From the NCBI GenBank assembly GCA_013397795.1, contig VZTJ01003847.1:831905-895904 (forward strand): a stretch of 64,000 bases of DNA, in the 5' to 3' direction. Numbering within the stretch: the first letter of the stretch is position 1; each line of letters begins with the position of its first letter. A program made the position numbers and the translations under genes. Below the pieces are notes generated by a model. That model searched no databases. It saw only the letters and a list, made by a program, of their open reading frames with translations, and was not told the origin of the DNA. This document shows positions 9,467 through 22,319 of this stretch, one piece after another. This DNA comes from Orthonyx spaldingii. Taxonomy: Eukaryota; Chordata; Aves; Passeriformes; Orthonychidae.

Positions 9467-12400
9467 AACATTTGGTAAACTGTCTTTACAATGGAGATAG
9501 CAGCTCTCTTGGCAGACCTCAGGTCTTGTCTGCGATGTGACACCGGCACTGGCAGGGCCCCTTTAGGAGTCCCACACCTTGGTTTGCAGCACGTGTGTGA
9601 AGGCACGTGAGGATCTGTGTTTTGGTTTGGCTTTTCTGGCACAAGGATATGGAACCTGTGCTACTGCTCACCTCCTGTCCATAGCTCAGGGGTTGGCTTT
9701 TTGACCTCCCTCCCATTTCATAATAATATCCACCTTCATACCAACATACTACCTTGTCACATTGTTGGCCTCATCTCTGGAAATGTAGTATCTAAAATTA
9801 AAGATTCGTTTCCGTTTTGGAAATTTTTTGTTGACCTTTGTCACTTCAATAGGTAGAGTGGTGTAAATCAGGGCTCCTGCCACACAGTCAATGGGAAAAA
9901 AGAGAGACATCTTTTGAGGTTATCTTTGGACCCTCTTTACAATGTGGCATCTCTTTAGTCCTTTCAAAATGTTTCTGGTGTGTGAGTGATTTTCTAATCA
10001 AAAGGTGTATTATTGAGGGGTCACCAAAAGAGAAGGCCTTACTGAAATGGGGACCTATTGTTCAGTTGTACAAAAAATGTAAAACTGTCAAGTTGGTTTT
10101 TAGAGAGATTGGTCACCGTATGTTTATGTAGCAGTGAGGGAGATGTGCATTCCTTTCAGGATCACAAATAAAGAAAGCTGTGCATGCTTGAAGTGACTGG
10201 TACAGGCAAGCTGTCTGTCCTATGGCTGTAACTACTGATGGAGCTGAACCTGGCGGTGCTGCTGGATTTTGAGACTTTTTATCAGTTTGCTGGCAAGTGC
10301 AGGCAAAGCCAACATTGTCTGATGGCTTCATTTTTTTAAGTCCTGGTGTTGGTGCGAGACATTTGCTATATTGAGATTTACACTGGTGTGATGATGTTTG
10401 TATCCTCTGGAACTACACTTAACCTGGCCAGCTATGTCTCATGAGGCTGCAGAGATCAGCATGCAAAGAAATCAGATTTCCACTGATTTCAGAGAGTATA
10501 GGTAGGTTTTTTTTTCATTGATTTAACTAAAAAAACCAGCATAAAATACAATCTTGGGAGTATGGCACAGCTTTCCTTATTGGCTGTCCCAGGCACCCTC
10601 AATTGAAGCCTTAGGAGCCTGGACAGCTCCTACATTACTTCCAAGAGAATACCTCCTCCTCCTCCCTCCATATATGTACTTCCTGAGGGGGTTCTATTTA
10701 CAACCAAGTTATGCATTGAATGTTGTTTTTATCATTCACAATGGCAGTTTTGAATTTCATTTATTTTTCAGTCTTTTTATAAGGGGACTTGGTTCTCACT
10801 TGTCTCCTAGCCACCAAAAAGGGTGGCTTGCTGCAGAAATGTTGGCTTTCATTCCATTCTAACATTTTAAAAGCATGTTCCCTTCTTTTTAGTACATCCC
10901 TATAGCTTGTATGTTGAGACCCAAGAGCCGTACAAGTTCATGTGGCTATTAAAATATTTCATATTAAAATATGAATGAGAAATATTTTAAAAATCCCAAT
11001 ACCGTGAACTAGAGTAGGAGCTTTGGAAGAATTAGAAGCACTTTTGGCTTAGAGCATAAGTCTTTCCTTCAGCTAGAGGCCTTTTTAAACAAAAGCTTTC
11101 TTTCTGTCCTTCATCTTTCATCATTTTATGAGACTAACTGCAGAGCTCTGACACAGTCAGTTGAATTCTGAGTCCACCTTCAGAGCTGGGTCAGTACAGC
11201 TTCCAGAAGATGGCTGAAAGCAGACTGGGTTTCTTCAGGTTTCCACCTTTTAAGCCTGCTGTTGGTAGTATGACTATTGTTTCCACTGTTTTTTTTTTTT
11301 GTTTTTTTTGTTTTGTTTTTTTTTAACAGGATTTTTGGCTGGAGGCTAACTTTTTTTTTTTTTACTATATAAAACCCAAAGCACCAATAATTCCTGTCAG
11401 TAGTGGGGTTGGTATGGTTCCCATTCCAACTAAGTATGAGTTGAATCAACTGGAGAAGGACACCAACCCAAAAGTCTGATGCATAAGAGAAAAAATCCTG
11501 TTCTATGTTCAGTGAGATAGATACATTTTGTCTTTATGCTTGGTCTGGTACAACCCATGTGCAAGCCTGAATGAGGGAACATCCTCAGCCCCAGAAGACT
11601 GACAGTTCGAATGGCCTCACATCAGAGGGCCTGAAAAAATGGGGCTGAAGTCACAATGTTTGGTACCACTGATCCTGCTGGGACTGAGCTCTTCAACCTC
11701 TCTTCAGATGCCTGATATTTACCAGATGCTCCCCAGCTCAGTGCCACACTCACTATAGTAAGAAAGGTGTAGATGATTTATATCCACCACAACTTTCTCT
11801 TGTTTTCCTTGCTTCTAAATGATGAGAACCCCCTTAGCTGGTGTCCAGGTGTTGCTGTGGTGGGAGTTCCAGAGGATGATATATAGCCCATCTCTCCTGA
11901 GCACTGGGAGCTCTGCTGCAGGAAGTCTGAGAGATTTTCTAGCATGGAATACGACAGGGCTTTTCTGCAGTCATCATTGAGAGAGCATTTTCCTTGGATG
12001 TGTGGAGCTCATTTGTTACAAAGCGTGGTGTGTTCCTGGTGTGCCACTATATGCACAATGCTTATTTATTCCAGCCCTTAATCAACACTGGGTCAAATCC
12101 ATCTAAGGAAAGCATAAATATCGGACAATGGTTTTTTTTAAGGAATTAAAATTGTAACTCCTTCTCTGAAGTATGAATTAAATAGCATTAAATGTCATAA
12201 ATACTGTAAGAAATAGCCATTATCAACCAAACGCAAACCAGGTAAAAACCACTAGAGGAACTTTGTCTGGAGTGGTCAAATTTCAGTGCAAACACAGAGG
12301 GTCAACTTGTGACACTTGGCTCCTGTATTCTGCTCGTAAGCATCCCAGTGTATTTGCTTTGCTCTCCCTGTCTTTTTCCTCCTCTGTTCCCCTGTCCATA

Positions 12401-12699
12401 TATCAGTGTCAGGGAGTTCAGACATCACAAGGGCCGGTGGTTTTTTTTATTATTTTTGTAACACCTAATGTGGAATTTTGCATGAGCAACACTCCTTCCT
12501 GTCGGCACTTGGAAACTCTTTTGTGTTACGTCCGTCCTTTCGCTGAAGTAATTGCTCAACTATTTCTAGCAATAAAATATTCCTCTGTAGCGCCATCAGA
12601 TATGTTAGAAAGATTAGTGCAAGATCTGAAGGCCCTGTCCAGCTAAGTTCAACAAAACTTTCATGGTCTTTAATGCTCTCCTTTTTTATTTCACTGCAG
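9467..12699. other. Intergenic, no gene seen
   Basis: Unique sequence with T-rich runs around 11289-11323 and 11351-11363. No recognised repeat family or coding signal. It ends in a strong pyrimidine tract and CACTGCAG. Confidence 0.5.
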
Positions 12700-12759
12700 A
12701 TATTGCCTGTGGACATGGAGTAGGAAAAAGGCTCCCAGATATTCCCCGATAGACACAAG
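12700..12759 (+). other. Exon-like unit (60 bp) with strong splice sites
   Basis: The acceptor side is CTTTTTTATTTCACTGCAG, close to consensus, and the donor side is AAG/GTATGT, also close to consensus (GT at 12760-12761). One frame is open across the 60 bases; the others are short or stopped. No recognised peptide. It may belong to the same hypothetical + strand transcript as 4714-4782 and 8966-9187. Confidence 0.25.
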
Positions 12760-13785
12760 GTATGTACTCTATAAAGAGGTTGCACACTGAGTGACATGCC
12801 AAGGGTCAGGAACAGGAATCTGTGCATATCTACATCCTTCTTTTCTGTGTTTTGTTGAGTTTTCTTAAGATTAACTTTAAAAGCACTACATCAAATATTT
12901 GTCTAAAATTTGTTAGACTACTGGGAATGGGACCTGCCTCTTCTGTCGGCTGAAAACGCAGTGCAGTTTTTATCTCTCACAGCTGGTGAAGTGAGGAGGG
13001 AAACCATTCTCAGTAAGGCAGCTTGAAAACCTTACTGGGTGCCTAAGATGCATTTGGGGGAGGGAAGGTTTTCCTAAGATATTTAAACATTCACCTGACT
13101 AACAACAGGAGAATTCGCTTCTTTGCTCTCTTCTCAGGGATTGACACTAGCTGAAGTAGAGCTGAAACTCCTGACAATTATGAAGAAATCCTTCAAGAAC
13201 AGAGAAGTGACAGAAGTGACAATCACTGTTTTCCATGTCACCAGTTGCACCAGCTGGAAGGGCACATGCAAGCTGAATGTATTTGCAGTGGTTTCTTGGA
13301 CCTGACTCTGGGAAGCACGGAGCACGTCTGTCAGCACTTCTGTGTGGAAAAAACCAGCTCCTCTGGCTTTCATGGGGGAATCAGCTCCTCCATGAACTAC
13401 AGTGCTAAGGATGAAACAACTGCTTGTTCTTTGGCTTTTCTTCAGTCTTTCTTCAGCTGGACTGTCTGGGAAGGCTTCCTCCCAAAGTCTCTGCTCCCTG
13501 GGAAGGAAGGAGCCATGTGTGTGCAGCTGCCCCTGGCCTGGCTGCCTGGCTGCTCCACTCGCTGCCTTGCTCCACACTGCTGTCTCCCGTGGCTTTGGCA
13601 CTAAAAAAAAGTTTACTTCAGATTAAGGGTATTTTTGTGCAGCACCTTTTTTTTTTTGTTTTGTTTTTGTTTGACAGCCATGACAGCCTCTCCTCATTAT
13701 TATGGAAAATATAGGGTTGGTGGTAATTACTATCTGAGTATGAATGGGAGCAGAAGTGGGCATAGACTGCACTGGCCTTTCTTTG
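12760..13785. other. Intergenic, one further acceptor-like site
   Basis: A pyrimidine tract ending in TTCTCAG near 13128-13137 precedes an open stretch to TGA at 13303-13305 that encodes a lysine- and threonine-rich peptide. I do not recognise it. A 155-codon open frame on the other strand (13134-13601) overlaps and has no domain. Confidence 0.3.
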
Positions 13786-13970
13786 ACAAGGTATAACTTT
13801 CTTCTGAATTTCTGTGTTAATTAATGCTTATTTAAAACCCACTTTAATTGGCAGTAAACACCTCAACTTTTTGTACTCATTAAAATGCACCCATTGATGT
13901 GTGATGGATTTTTTAAAGCTTAATTAACTTTCTTCCTGTATATATAACCTATAATAATGACAAATACTGG
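13786..13970. promoter_or_regulatory. AT-rich enhancer-like block
   Basis: Several TTAATTAA/TTAAT words, the typical homeodomain core, are packed in non-repetitive sequence. This is the look of conserved developmental enhancers, but conservation cannot be tested here. Confidence 0.25.
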
Positions 13971-14925
13971 AAACTGCCTCCCTTTTCCCCCTCCCCTATT
14001 TTTTGCCCTCCCCCTGATATTTCTGTCACTTGAAGAAAGGCTGTAAAAACATATCCTGACTTGGCCAGGATGGGGGTGCTCCTGGGCACAATAGTTCAGC
14101 CCCTCTCAGAGACCCCACAGAGGCTGAGAATGGCCAGGAGCCACAGGCAGCTGCTCTGCCTGCCCATGCCCTGTCCTGTGCCTGGTCTTGCACCCTGAGA
14201 TGCCCACCCTGCCCTCACTGTCCTCCCTTGGGGGCAGAAATTGGATCCTTCTCCCACCTTCACTGTGGGTTGTTCATCACCTTATTTTTTTAAATAAAAT
14301 TGCTGTGGAAACTTTTTCTCAGGTAAGCTTACAGGCCTTTTCTTCCCAGAAAAAACCAGAATTTTCCAGTGACAATTGATTTTTCTAGTTCTTTTGTTTT
14401 GATTTTTTTTTTAATAGATTGAGACAGGTTTATCTGCATGTGTGTGTGTGAATACCAAGTCAAAAGAACCAAGGAACCTCTAATGGTGCTTTCCTCTTCC
14501 TCCAGTTTTCAGCCCATATCTAAGCCACTGAGTAGGATTTAGTGCCAAACTTGCTAGTGCAATGAAGTGAACAATGATTTCAACTTCTAATTTTTAAGTG
14601 TCTGAGCATTTTGGTCTATGAAATTAGACTCCTGAACTGCTTTTGAACATGGGATGTTGGTACTTTTTGCAGCTTGATCCTTTGTATGCAAGAGAAATTA
14701 CCAACAAGCAGAGCACATTACAGGAATTCATGAAAATATGCAAATTGCTTGGTTCAGCTGTTACAACAGATCATTTCCCACTCCTTCTTTGCAATTTATG
14801 GAATATTCTTGTTTAAGGTGTGTAAATCAGAAGTTTTAAAATGGGCAGTCTGGTTTGTGAAGGCACTTCCAGCGAGTACATTTTAAATGCATGAAGCAAT
14901 AATTTAATTTCCCCAAGTGCTTTAT
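13971..14925. other. Intergenic, no gene seen
   Basis: A C-rich pyrimidine tract near 13975-14020 is followed by a GC-richer segment to about 14250, then AT-rich unique sequence. A short TG run is at 14439-14450. No gene or named repeat. Confidence 0.5.
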
Positions 14926-15260
14926 TTCCAAAAACTCCTAACATCTTCATCCAAATGTAAACCTGTTTAAAATACCCTGTGAAATGCTCTTCATTCTCCC
15001 TTGCTCTGTGTGTTTTCTCTAACCCAGTTGATAAGTGTGCTGCTGCCCAGTTCCTTTCTCTTTACCTGTCTCAAAGAGCGATTAGGGTGACTGTCGAAAT
15101 TCCCCACTGTAATAATAAATACACCAAGATATTCCCTCCTGCTTTGTAACTGTTGTGTGGCCAAGCTAGCACGAATATTTACTGGCAATTCCATCTTGTC
15201 TGCTTCACAGGAATCTTCCACTCCGTGGTGACCAACACAAATCTTTATAGACACAGCTTA
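14926..15260. promoter_or_regulatory. Candidate conserved non-coding block
   Basis: Complex, non-repetitive sequence with ATTA/TAAT cores and a CACGAATATTTACTGG segment near 15169. An 87-codon open frame on the - strand (14991-15254) has no domain. The call rests on texture only. Confidence 0.25.
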
Positions 15261-15399
15261 TCATTCACCTAAATTAAGTGCAGATTTAAACCATGGAGCT
15301 TGCTGAGTTTCTCCTGCTGGGTAGTTTTCCTGTACAGCTTGAGAATAGGACAAAAAAGACCTGCATTGACAGAGAACTGAATTTCTCTCACCTGCTCAA

Positions 15400-15740
15400 G
15401 ATAACTTAATTAGGGTGACAATATTTAATTATTATTTTAAAATATACATTCATCTGGAAAAATGTGGATGGCGTGCAGTATTCTGAACATTAATGCTAAC
15501 TTTCTTCCTGGGCTGATTTCAAGGCTATCATTAAAAATAAATGCTGCTGCCTGTTAATTTGACCATGTCAATAAATAAAAATGTCCCTAACACGTGTATG
15601 AGGCTAATTAGGATTTTATGGCTGTGTTGTTCTGGTTGATAGCTGTGCTGTTGGCTTGCTGGGTCTTTATGTTTCGGTGATGTACACCTCATTGATGCAT
15701 AACATGTAACACCTGTTGATGCAGTAAATGTTCAGTCCTG
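15400..15740. promoter_or_regulatory. Candidate conserved non-coding block, TAAT-rich
   Basis: Repeated TTAATTAG, TTTAATTATT and GGCTAATTAGG words in unique sequence suggest clustered homeodomain sites. In the presumed PROX1 regulatory interval such blocks are expected. No experimental or comparative evidence is visible. Confidence 0.3.
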
Positions 15741-16920
15741 GCAATTGGCCCTCACATCATTTCTGGTATGAGAGCTCTGTGTAGCAGACTTGGGTCTCAT
15801 AATTAGGCTTCCTCGATTTAGAACAGTTTTTCCTAAAGGAAAACCTTAAAGCTTCTGTAATCCTGGTGAAGCTCCCTGAAGTTTGTGAAAAAGAACAGCA
15901 TTATTGTCTGTTGCAGAGGGACAGGTTTGTCACTATGGGCTGGTTTGGTCCTTGCCTGTGAGGCAGGGCCACTCCTGTAACAGGATACTGAAGGTTCCAG
16001 GCACAGCAGCTCGTTCTCCCCCTGTGTGTCCCAGCAAACACGCAGCACTAGAAAAGCTGCAGCTTCCTCAGCTTTAGGTGCCATATAGAAACATAGGCAT
16101 TCTGAAATAAAATTGGTACTCACTGCCTTGAGTGCCTGCTCTTCACTGTTTTTCAGCACCAGGCCTGCCTGAGAATTGCATCTCTATAATAAAGAACTGT
16201 GAATATAGTTTCTTTATAACAACTTTCTTTGAAATAACTTTCTTGTAAGTGGAGTTCCCTGCAAAGTCCAATTAGTTTCAGACTTCGCTTTGAAATGTAA
16301 AATATTATACCCATCTTACCTTTGTTTACTTGAACAGCTTTAACTAGATCTTCTTGAACAGTTGTTAAAATTTATTGGGTTTTAAATATTTATTTATTGT
16401 TTTTAAAATCCCATTAATGTCTTGGTTTTAAGGGGATTTTGTGACTGTGGATTGCACAAGCCCATTTGACGCTGTGCTTAACTAGAGATGCTGTCTTTTG
16501 CCTGGAGTGTTGGCTCCCAGGCTCAGCTCCACAGCAATTCGTGTGTGGTAGGAGAGTCACCCTGTGCTAATGAAGAGGTCAGAAGCACCTCCCAGCAGAG
16601 CTAAGTAAGGACAACAAGGGTTTCAGAGCAGTTGTAGCCACACACCTTGGAGTTTTGGCTTTGTGGAAGTTCTGCATGAGTGAACAGGTTCCTTTGCTTC
16701 CTACATAGAAGCATTAGAAATATATTCTATTAATTCTGTTATTATATATTTTAGAACTATTAATCATAGCTTTAAAATAACTGGTAATTAACAGGACAAC
16801 AGTGTTACTCATGAGAAAGAAAAAAGCAGGTGAGCAACCCAGCTTGGTATCAAATTCAATAATTGAGCACAATAAATAATTCCAGCAGTTTATTATCCCT
16901 GCCTCAATCTTGTCATTCTG
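15741..16920. other. Intergenic, no gene seen
   Basis: AT-rich unique sequence with short open frames only. No repeat family recognised before the CR1 tail. Confidence 0.5.
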
Positions 16921-16990
16921 CAACATTTGGATTAGACGACCTTCAAAGGCCCCTTCTGACCTGATGCATTCTACGATTCTGTGATATTTC
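16921..16990 (+). mobile_element. CR1 LINE 3' tail fragment
   Basis: The segment has the order typical of a CR1 3' end: GGATTAGACGACC, then a CCCCTTCTGACC block, then ATTCTACGATTCTGTGAT, which is the short terminal direct repeat of CR1 in slightly decayed form. Only the extreme 3' end is present, in line with the severe 5' truncation of CR1 insertions. It resembles the older amniote CR1 tails more than the young avian ones. Confidence 0.7.
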
Positions 16991-18159
16991 TATTGGACAC
17001 AATAGCAGAAATGTGTGAGGAGGCAATGACTAAAGCAGACAAGTGGGAGAAAGAATTGAATAATTGATTTCAGTAAAAGGTAGGTGTATTCAGATTTTTC
17101 TTCTTTGCTTTTTGGCAAAAGTTCTTATAAAGAAAAGACAATGCCTTTGACTACAAAACAGCTTGAAGGGAAAAAATGCAGATCTGGTTTCAAGAGCAGC
17201 TCCTGAAATGATGAAAAACGTGCTCCTGGGCAAGCTTGCCCCTGATCTGTGCTGTGGGTCACCCAGCACCTGCTGTAACTTGCCATTGGCCATGGGGGCA
17301 GTTTCTTGGTAAGACTCTTGCCCTGCCAGAGCCATCTCTCTTCTGAAAATGGGATGTCTTCTCATCTACACAGATTCATCTGCACAGATTACACAGAGTA
17401 GGTGCGTGCTTGCCTGTGATTTGCTTGTTATTGAGAGGTTACTGACTCTGTTCAGAGATAGTTGTGTTGATTTCCATGATGGTATCACAATCCCAATGGG
17501 CACCTGATAGGCCAGCACCAACCCAAACCAAGTACCTGGGTTTATGGTTCAAATATAAACCCTATAGCCCCCACTTTGCTACTTTGAAAACTGATTTGGT
17601 GAAAAGAATTGCTAGATTGAGTCAGGATTGTTCAGGACCCATCTTGTCAATCCTGAGGGCACCAACATCACTAATTTTTCAGATATTTTGCCAAAGCAGA
17701 TTGGTAAAAGTTTTGCTTTGTGAAAAGTGGAAAATAGTGATTTCCAGATTATTTAAATAATCTTAAAAAAACTCTCTCTCCCAGGTTAGGAAGACAAAAG
17801 CAGAAAACTAGAGTAGTGAAAGTTAAAAGCAAAACAACTTGAATTTTTTACCAGGAAATTGTAAAAATTTGTAAAATAAAATTTCACTTTATAGAAATAA
17901 AAAATTTCTTTAAAAATATTTTGTTTAACAGACCATTTTGATTTGATTATTGTTTTTATTTTTCAATGGCAAGTTATTTACTGTTTACTTTTCTCCTCAT
18001 TGTGTGGCCCCAGGCCTTACTAAATATGTTCTATTCAAACCCTGCTCTGAAGACAGAAATATTAATTTCCACATGGGCTTTTCTATAGAACTCATTGCTA
18101 TGGTAACTGAATGTTTCATAAACATTAATGAACTTATTTTCACTGCACTGCAGTGAGGC
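16991..18159. other. Intergenic, no gene seen
   Basis: AT-rich unique sequence. A run of A/T words around 17820-17960 is low complexity. Open frames under 100 codons. Confidence 0.5.
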
Positions 18160-18225
18160 ATTGGGTGGTAGTATTATCCCCATTTCATGATGAAGAACTG
18201 AGGCAGAAAGAGATTAAGTACAAAA
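18160..18225 (+). repeat. MIR/CORE-SINE-like fragment
   Basis: TATTATCCCCATTTCATGA followed by GAAGAACTGAGGCAGAAAGA and ATTAAGT follows the MIR consensus order (TATTATCCCCATTTTACAGA, GAAACTGAGGCACAGAGA, TTAAGT). The fragment is short and diverged, as expected for a SINE older than the bird lineage. Confidence 0.55.
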
Positions 18226-21200
18226 GTATTCACTAATTTTAAGTTCCCCATCTGAGATGCATGGTCTGATTTTTCAGAGGACTTAGTTTGTTATCTGTTC
18301 AAAGCACAGCTCCCATTGCCTTCGGCTGCAGCTGTGAGTTCAAATTTCTTTGTGCTTTCTGTACTCGGATAGAGACTGCTTTAATCTTGATCATACATGG
18401 CCTTTTTAATTTCTTTTCCTCAACATAATCAGAAGGAATTGAAACTTACTGGGTCCTGGTCACATATTTTTTCTACATATTGACTGAAATGACAATGGTT
18501 TACATAATTTTATCTGAACACCAATTCATAGTTTTAGTGTTACTCCTAAAATAATTTATAAGACAGTAACTTAACTTCTCAAAGATTAGAAAAGCATCTG
18601 CTCTGGTAGAGTTCAATTTTTGTTTTCAATGAAAGTGAGCAAAGCTCTTGTGAGCCCCTTTTTTGAGGATAATCTGGGGGCTACTGATGTAGCTACAAAC
18701 AGTTAAATTGGAATAATGGATTTTTATGCAGAGTCACTCATTTAAAAAATGAATCCTACTCTCCCTGAATGCCAAGATATCAAACAAACTAAATGTATTA
18801 GTTACATTGTTATTATGGGAGTTTTCCAGAAGATGAATCAAGTATGTCGTTTGAAACACACCTGGACTTTGCCAAAGTTTAGATTTGCTGTGATTGACTC
18901 ACAGACATATCCCAGCATAGGTGGGAATCTATTAAAATTGTTTTCTGTCTTTAGGCAGGAGGGCTTTGTAATGGCTTAGGATATCTTGGAGAGCCAGCCC
19001 TTAATTTGCATCAGAATATGTCATAGGACTTACGGGTCCCCTCATAATTTTGCAGGCTCCTCTTCCATTCTTTTCTTTTGACCTACAAGTTGCAAAAGTT
19101 TATAAATGCAAAGTCTACTTTCAGGTCTTTCCCGAGATATTTAATCCTGAAGCAAAATTTTGTAGATGTTTTTCTGAAGCAGTGGTTCAGAAAGCAAACA
19201 CTGACCCCCTCTTAATCACAGGGCTGCAAACAGGCTGCTGCAATATCGTGTTGTTGAATTTTCCTTCCAGTGCTGAGTGAAAGAGAGCTTGCCCTTTTCC
19301 TCAAATCTCTCCCCGATCGAGAGATGAGTGAGCTGGTAGCTACAATATCCAACAGCTTCACCAAGTTGAGAATGTGATGTCTGCGTAATAATGCTCAATT
19401 TTGCACACTTCAAATCCATTAGTAGCAATTACCTTACCTGAGGTGTTTTGAGTTAGTTTTAGTACAGCATTCTTACAGTTGGTAGATAATGAACATAATA
19501 ATGTATACAGCATTTTCAAGTCTCTGTTTTTAGCTACAATAATGCCATTAGGATTCTATTTAGCAAATGTGTGCTTCACACTAAAAGTTAAGACTTTTTG
19601 GTTTGTGTTTTCCCTGCCATGATTTCAACTGCACCTCATGTCCTATTCTGTGCAGTGCTGGCTTTCCTGAAAGAGCAGGAAAATGTTTTATCCACTGCAC
19701 TTGTGCGAAGGCAGTGAGGCCTGGCACGTTGAGAACAAAACAAGGACGAAGGAGGGCAGGGCATTGCCTGAGCCCTGGTGCAGACTTCTGAGCACCCCTG
19801 GGCCAGCTGTGTGCCTGCACTCTGCTGTGTCCTGTTTGCCCAAGGGGTGAGGACGCTGACGCCCTCGCAGCACAGCACAGCAGCCGTCCTGCTCACCCCA
19901 GGAGGGGCTGTGACATTGCTGAAGCTGCTGGTGGACTCCGTGGTGGTAAAGATGCAGGTGGGCTGCGTGGTGCTGAGAGAGGCAGGTGTTGCAGCACATT
20001 TCACTAAGGGATGCCAGCTCAGACATCTGTGTTGGGGGTCCTTGGGCACTGCAGATGTGCTGTGGCCCTCTTTCCCTTCTGAGCTTTTTTCTCCACTCCA
20101 GAAAAAGAATGTATAGTCCATATGGGGAGTTACAGCTGAGAAGAACTCAGCTTGGACCTGGGTGATAATAATGAGTGGATGGTAAAGCAAGGGTGGCTGC
20201 AGTGAATGTTGTCCCATGCCTGTTTGTTTCCACAAGTCAGTGATGTCAGACAGCTCTGGTATGGGTGTGATAACCCTGCCCTTGATCTGGGTTGAGGACC
20301 ACCCCAGTACTCCTTACAAGATCCCTTTTATCCCTTGTCCTTGTAGGAAGATAACTATGAAAGCTTTGGATTGGGAGAACCAGTACCCCACCAGGTTTTC
20401 CTTTGCTCTGCCCACTGAAGAGAAAAACAAGAAATCTGTTTTTGGGCTATCCTCAGAAGTTATACTGCTAAGCTAATACAGAGAGTTTTCTAAGAAGTAA
20501 GATTTTTTTGATTGTGTCTTTCTAAAGAATTCCTTACTAGAGAATGAGAAAGAGATGAGGAGATATAATTGATGCCCCGTTTGTAGATGCCACTGCTAAG
20601 GTCTCTGGCATAGATAATATCAGCACCTTAACATAGTTCCGGAATGTTACAGTGCTCCTTTCATATTAAATTGACCAGACTCAAGAAGCAAGGAGTATTT
20701 GGGCAGCCACACAAAGTGTTTTGGGAAACTAACTTGGATTTGTTGTCGATGTGTTTAGAAACAGAGTAAGAGCTTAGAGAGCCTTCTCTGTCTTCATGGG
20801 AACATGTGAACATGTCTTTGGCAGACACACACCTTCTCTCCAGTTCTTTTGCTCTTACTTAGATGATCTTTTGAAAAAGCAAACTGAATCTTCTGGCACT
20901 GAATTGATTTTATCACCTTTTAGTTCCTCTGGCACACTGACAGCGTTCTCATCCCATGCCACCTCCTGCCCATCTGTGAGCACACACTCACTACACGGGT
21001 ATCCAGTACTTGATGGTGAGTGGTAGAGAGCTGTGCTAGTAATGCTCAGCAGGGAAAACTAAACTGAATTTTAGCACCCCAGGGACAAGGACAAAATGAT
21101 GGAAAAGCACTCGTCGGCATGAAGATAACAAAGTGCTGCTGGCTGTGGGGTAGGCGGGTTGAAGGGGAGCAGAGCCTGTGCCCCCTCCTCTGTTGCTGCC

Positions 21201-21894
21201 CCTTCTCCTTGCCTGCACCACCTCCTGGCCCCTTCAGCTGCGAGAGTGACTGTCACCTCCATCCGTCTGCTGCCCCGGATGTCTGCTTGCCTGACAGCAG
21301 AGCCCAAAAGCTGACCCCATCCGCAGCCTGTGCACTGAAGGGGAGCTGGGGGAGGCAGATATCACCTCTCAGTCACAACGTGCCCAGGCTGCTCCGGGGG
21401 CAGCACAGCAAAGCGCTGGCCCTGATCTTCTTGCATTGCCATCACCTACCCTGAAATTAGTAACAGCACGTCCAAGGTTAGTGGCAAATTCAGATACCCA
21501 AGCTACACAGGGGGAGGGTGAATAAAGGACAGTGGTTGTGTACAGTATAAGCAGTTGCCTTAGACAATGTGTGACCTCTGAATTAAAAGACCAGGATTAG
21601 CAAAGAGCTTTTTTGCATTATTGGGCCCATTTACAAAAAGCTTTAGCCCTAATTGTATGGTACCACAGAGCTTTAACTTGAGCACATATTGGTTTTGTAA
21701 CCTGATCCCCACATAAATCATAGTTGGTGAGAGCGGAACAATTAGTGCTTTAATCTACTGGAACTACACAGTATCTTTAAATCTGAATTTTCCTGATCAT
21801 TATGGGTATTACAAGAGTCAATTAATTCATATTTCACACAAAATGTAATTAAATCCCACGATAACCTGACTGTGAAATGAAGTGGGGGGGGCGG
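18226..21894. other. Intergenic, with two GC-richer patches
   Basis: Mostly unique sequence. Patches at about 19690-20060 and 21130-21450 are GC-richer and carry overlapping open frames on both strands (longest 199 codons, 19636-20235 on -). No domain, start context or splice structure supports a gene. The right end runs into poly-G beside the assembly gap. Confidence 0.5.
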
Positions 21895-22013
21895 NNNNNN
21901 NNNNNNNNNNNNNNNNNNNNNNNNNNNNNNNNNNNNNNNNNNNNNNNNNNNNNNNNNNNNNNNNNNNNNNNNNNNNNNNNNNNNNNNNNNNNNNNNNNNN
22001 NNNNNNNNNNNNN
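21895..22013. other. Assembly gap (119 N)
   Basis: One hundred and nineteen N, flanked by GGGGGGG-GCGG on the left and GGGGGG on the right. A G-rich flank on both sides suggests that a G-rich or G-quadruplex-prone tract defeated sequencing. Confidence 0.98.
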
Positions 22014-22319
22014 GGGGGGAGGGAGTGAGGAGCAGGGTGGGAAAAGCCTTTCCTTGTGGAGCTGCCATCAAACACCATGGCATGCTATCGGCAGAGGCAA
22101 ACTGCCTCCTCTCCAGCTTCCCAAAGTGCAGAGGTTTTGGGGTGAGGGGTGTTGTTTCCCAATTTCATACTGAGTGGCTGTGCAGTCACAAGAAGTGCTG
22201 GCTGCCATGCACTTCCAGCCCAGCCTGCAAGAAAAGTGATCCATGGTTGCTAACCCATTTGAGTGCTCTGGAAAGGGGAAGGCCTTGATGTTCCAAAGAG
22301 CCTGATGCCTGTAGTTGGT
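22014..22319. other. Intergenic, no gene seen
   Basis: G-rich at the gap edge, then ordinary mixed sequence. No gene or repeat recognised. Confidence 0.5.

Noticed and set aside
13134..13601. 155-codon open frame on -
   Set aside because: No domain, and the opposite strand is equally open.
19636..20235. 199-codon open frame on -
   Set aside because: No recognisable domain, low-complexity Ser/Thr/Pro composition, competing frames on +, GC-rich patch. Most likely chance.
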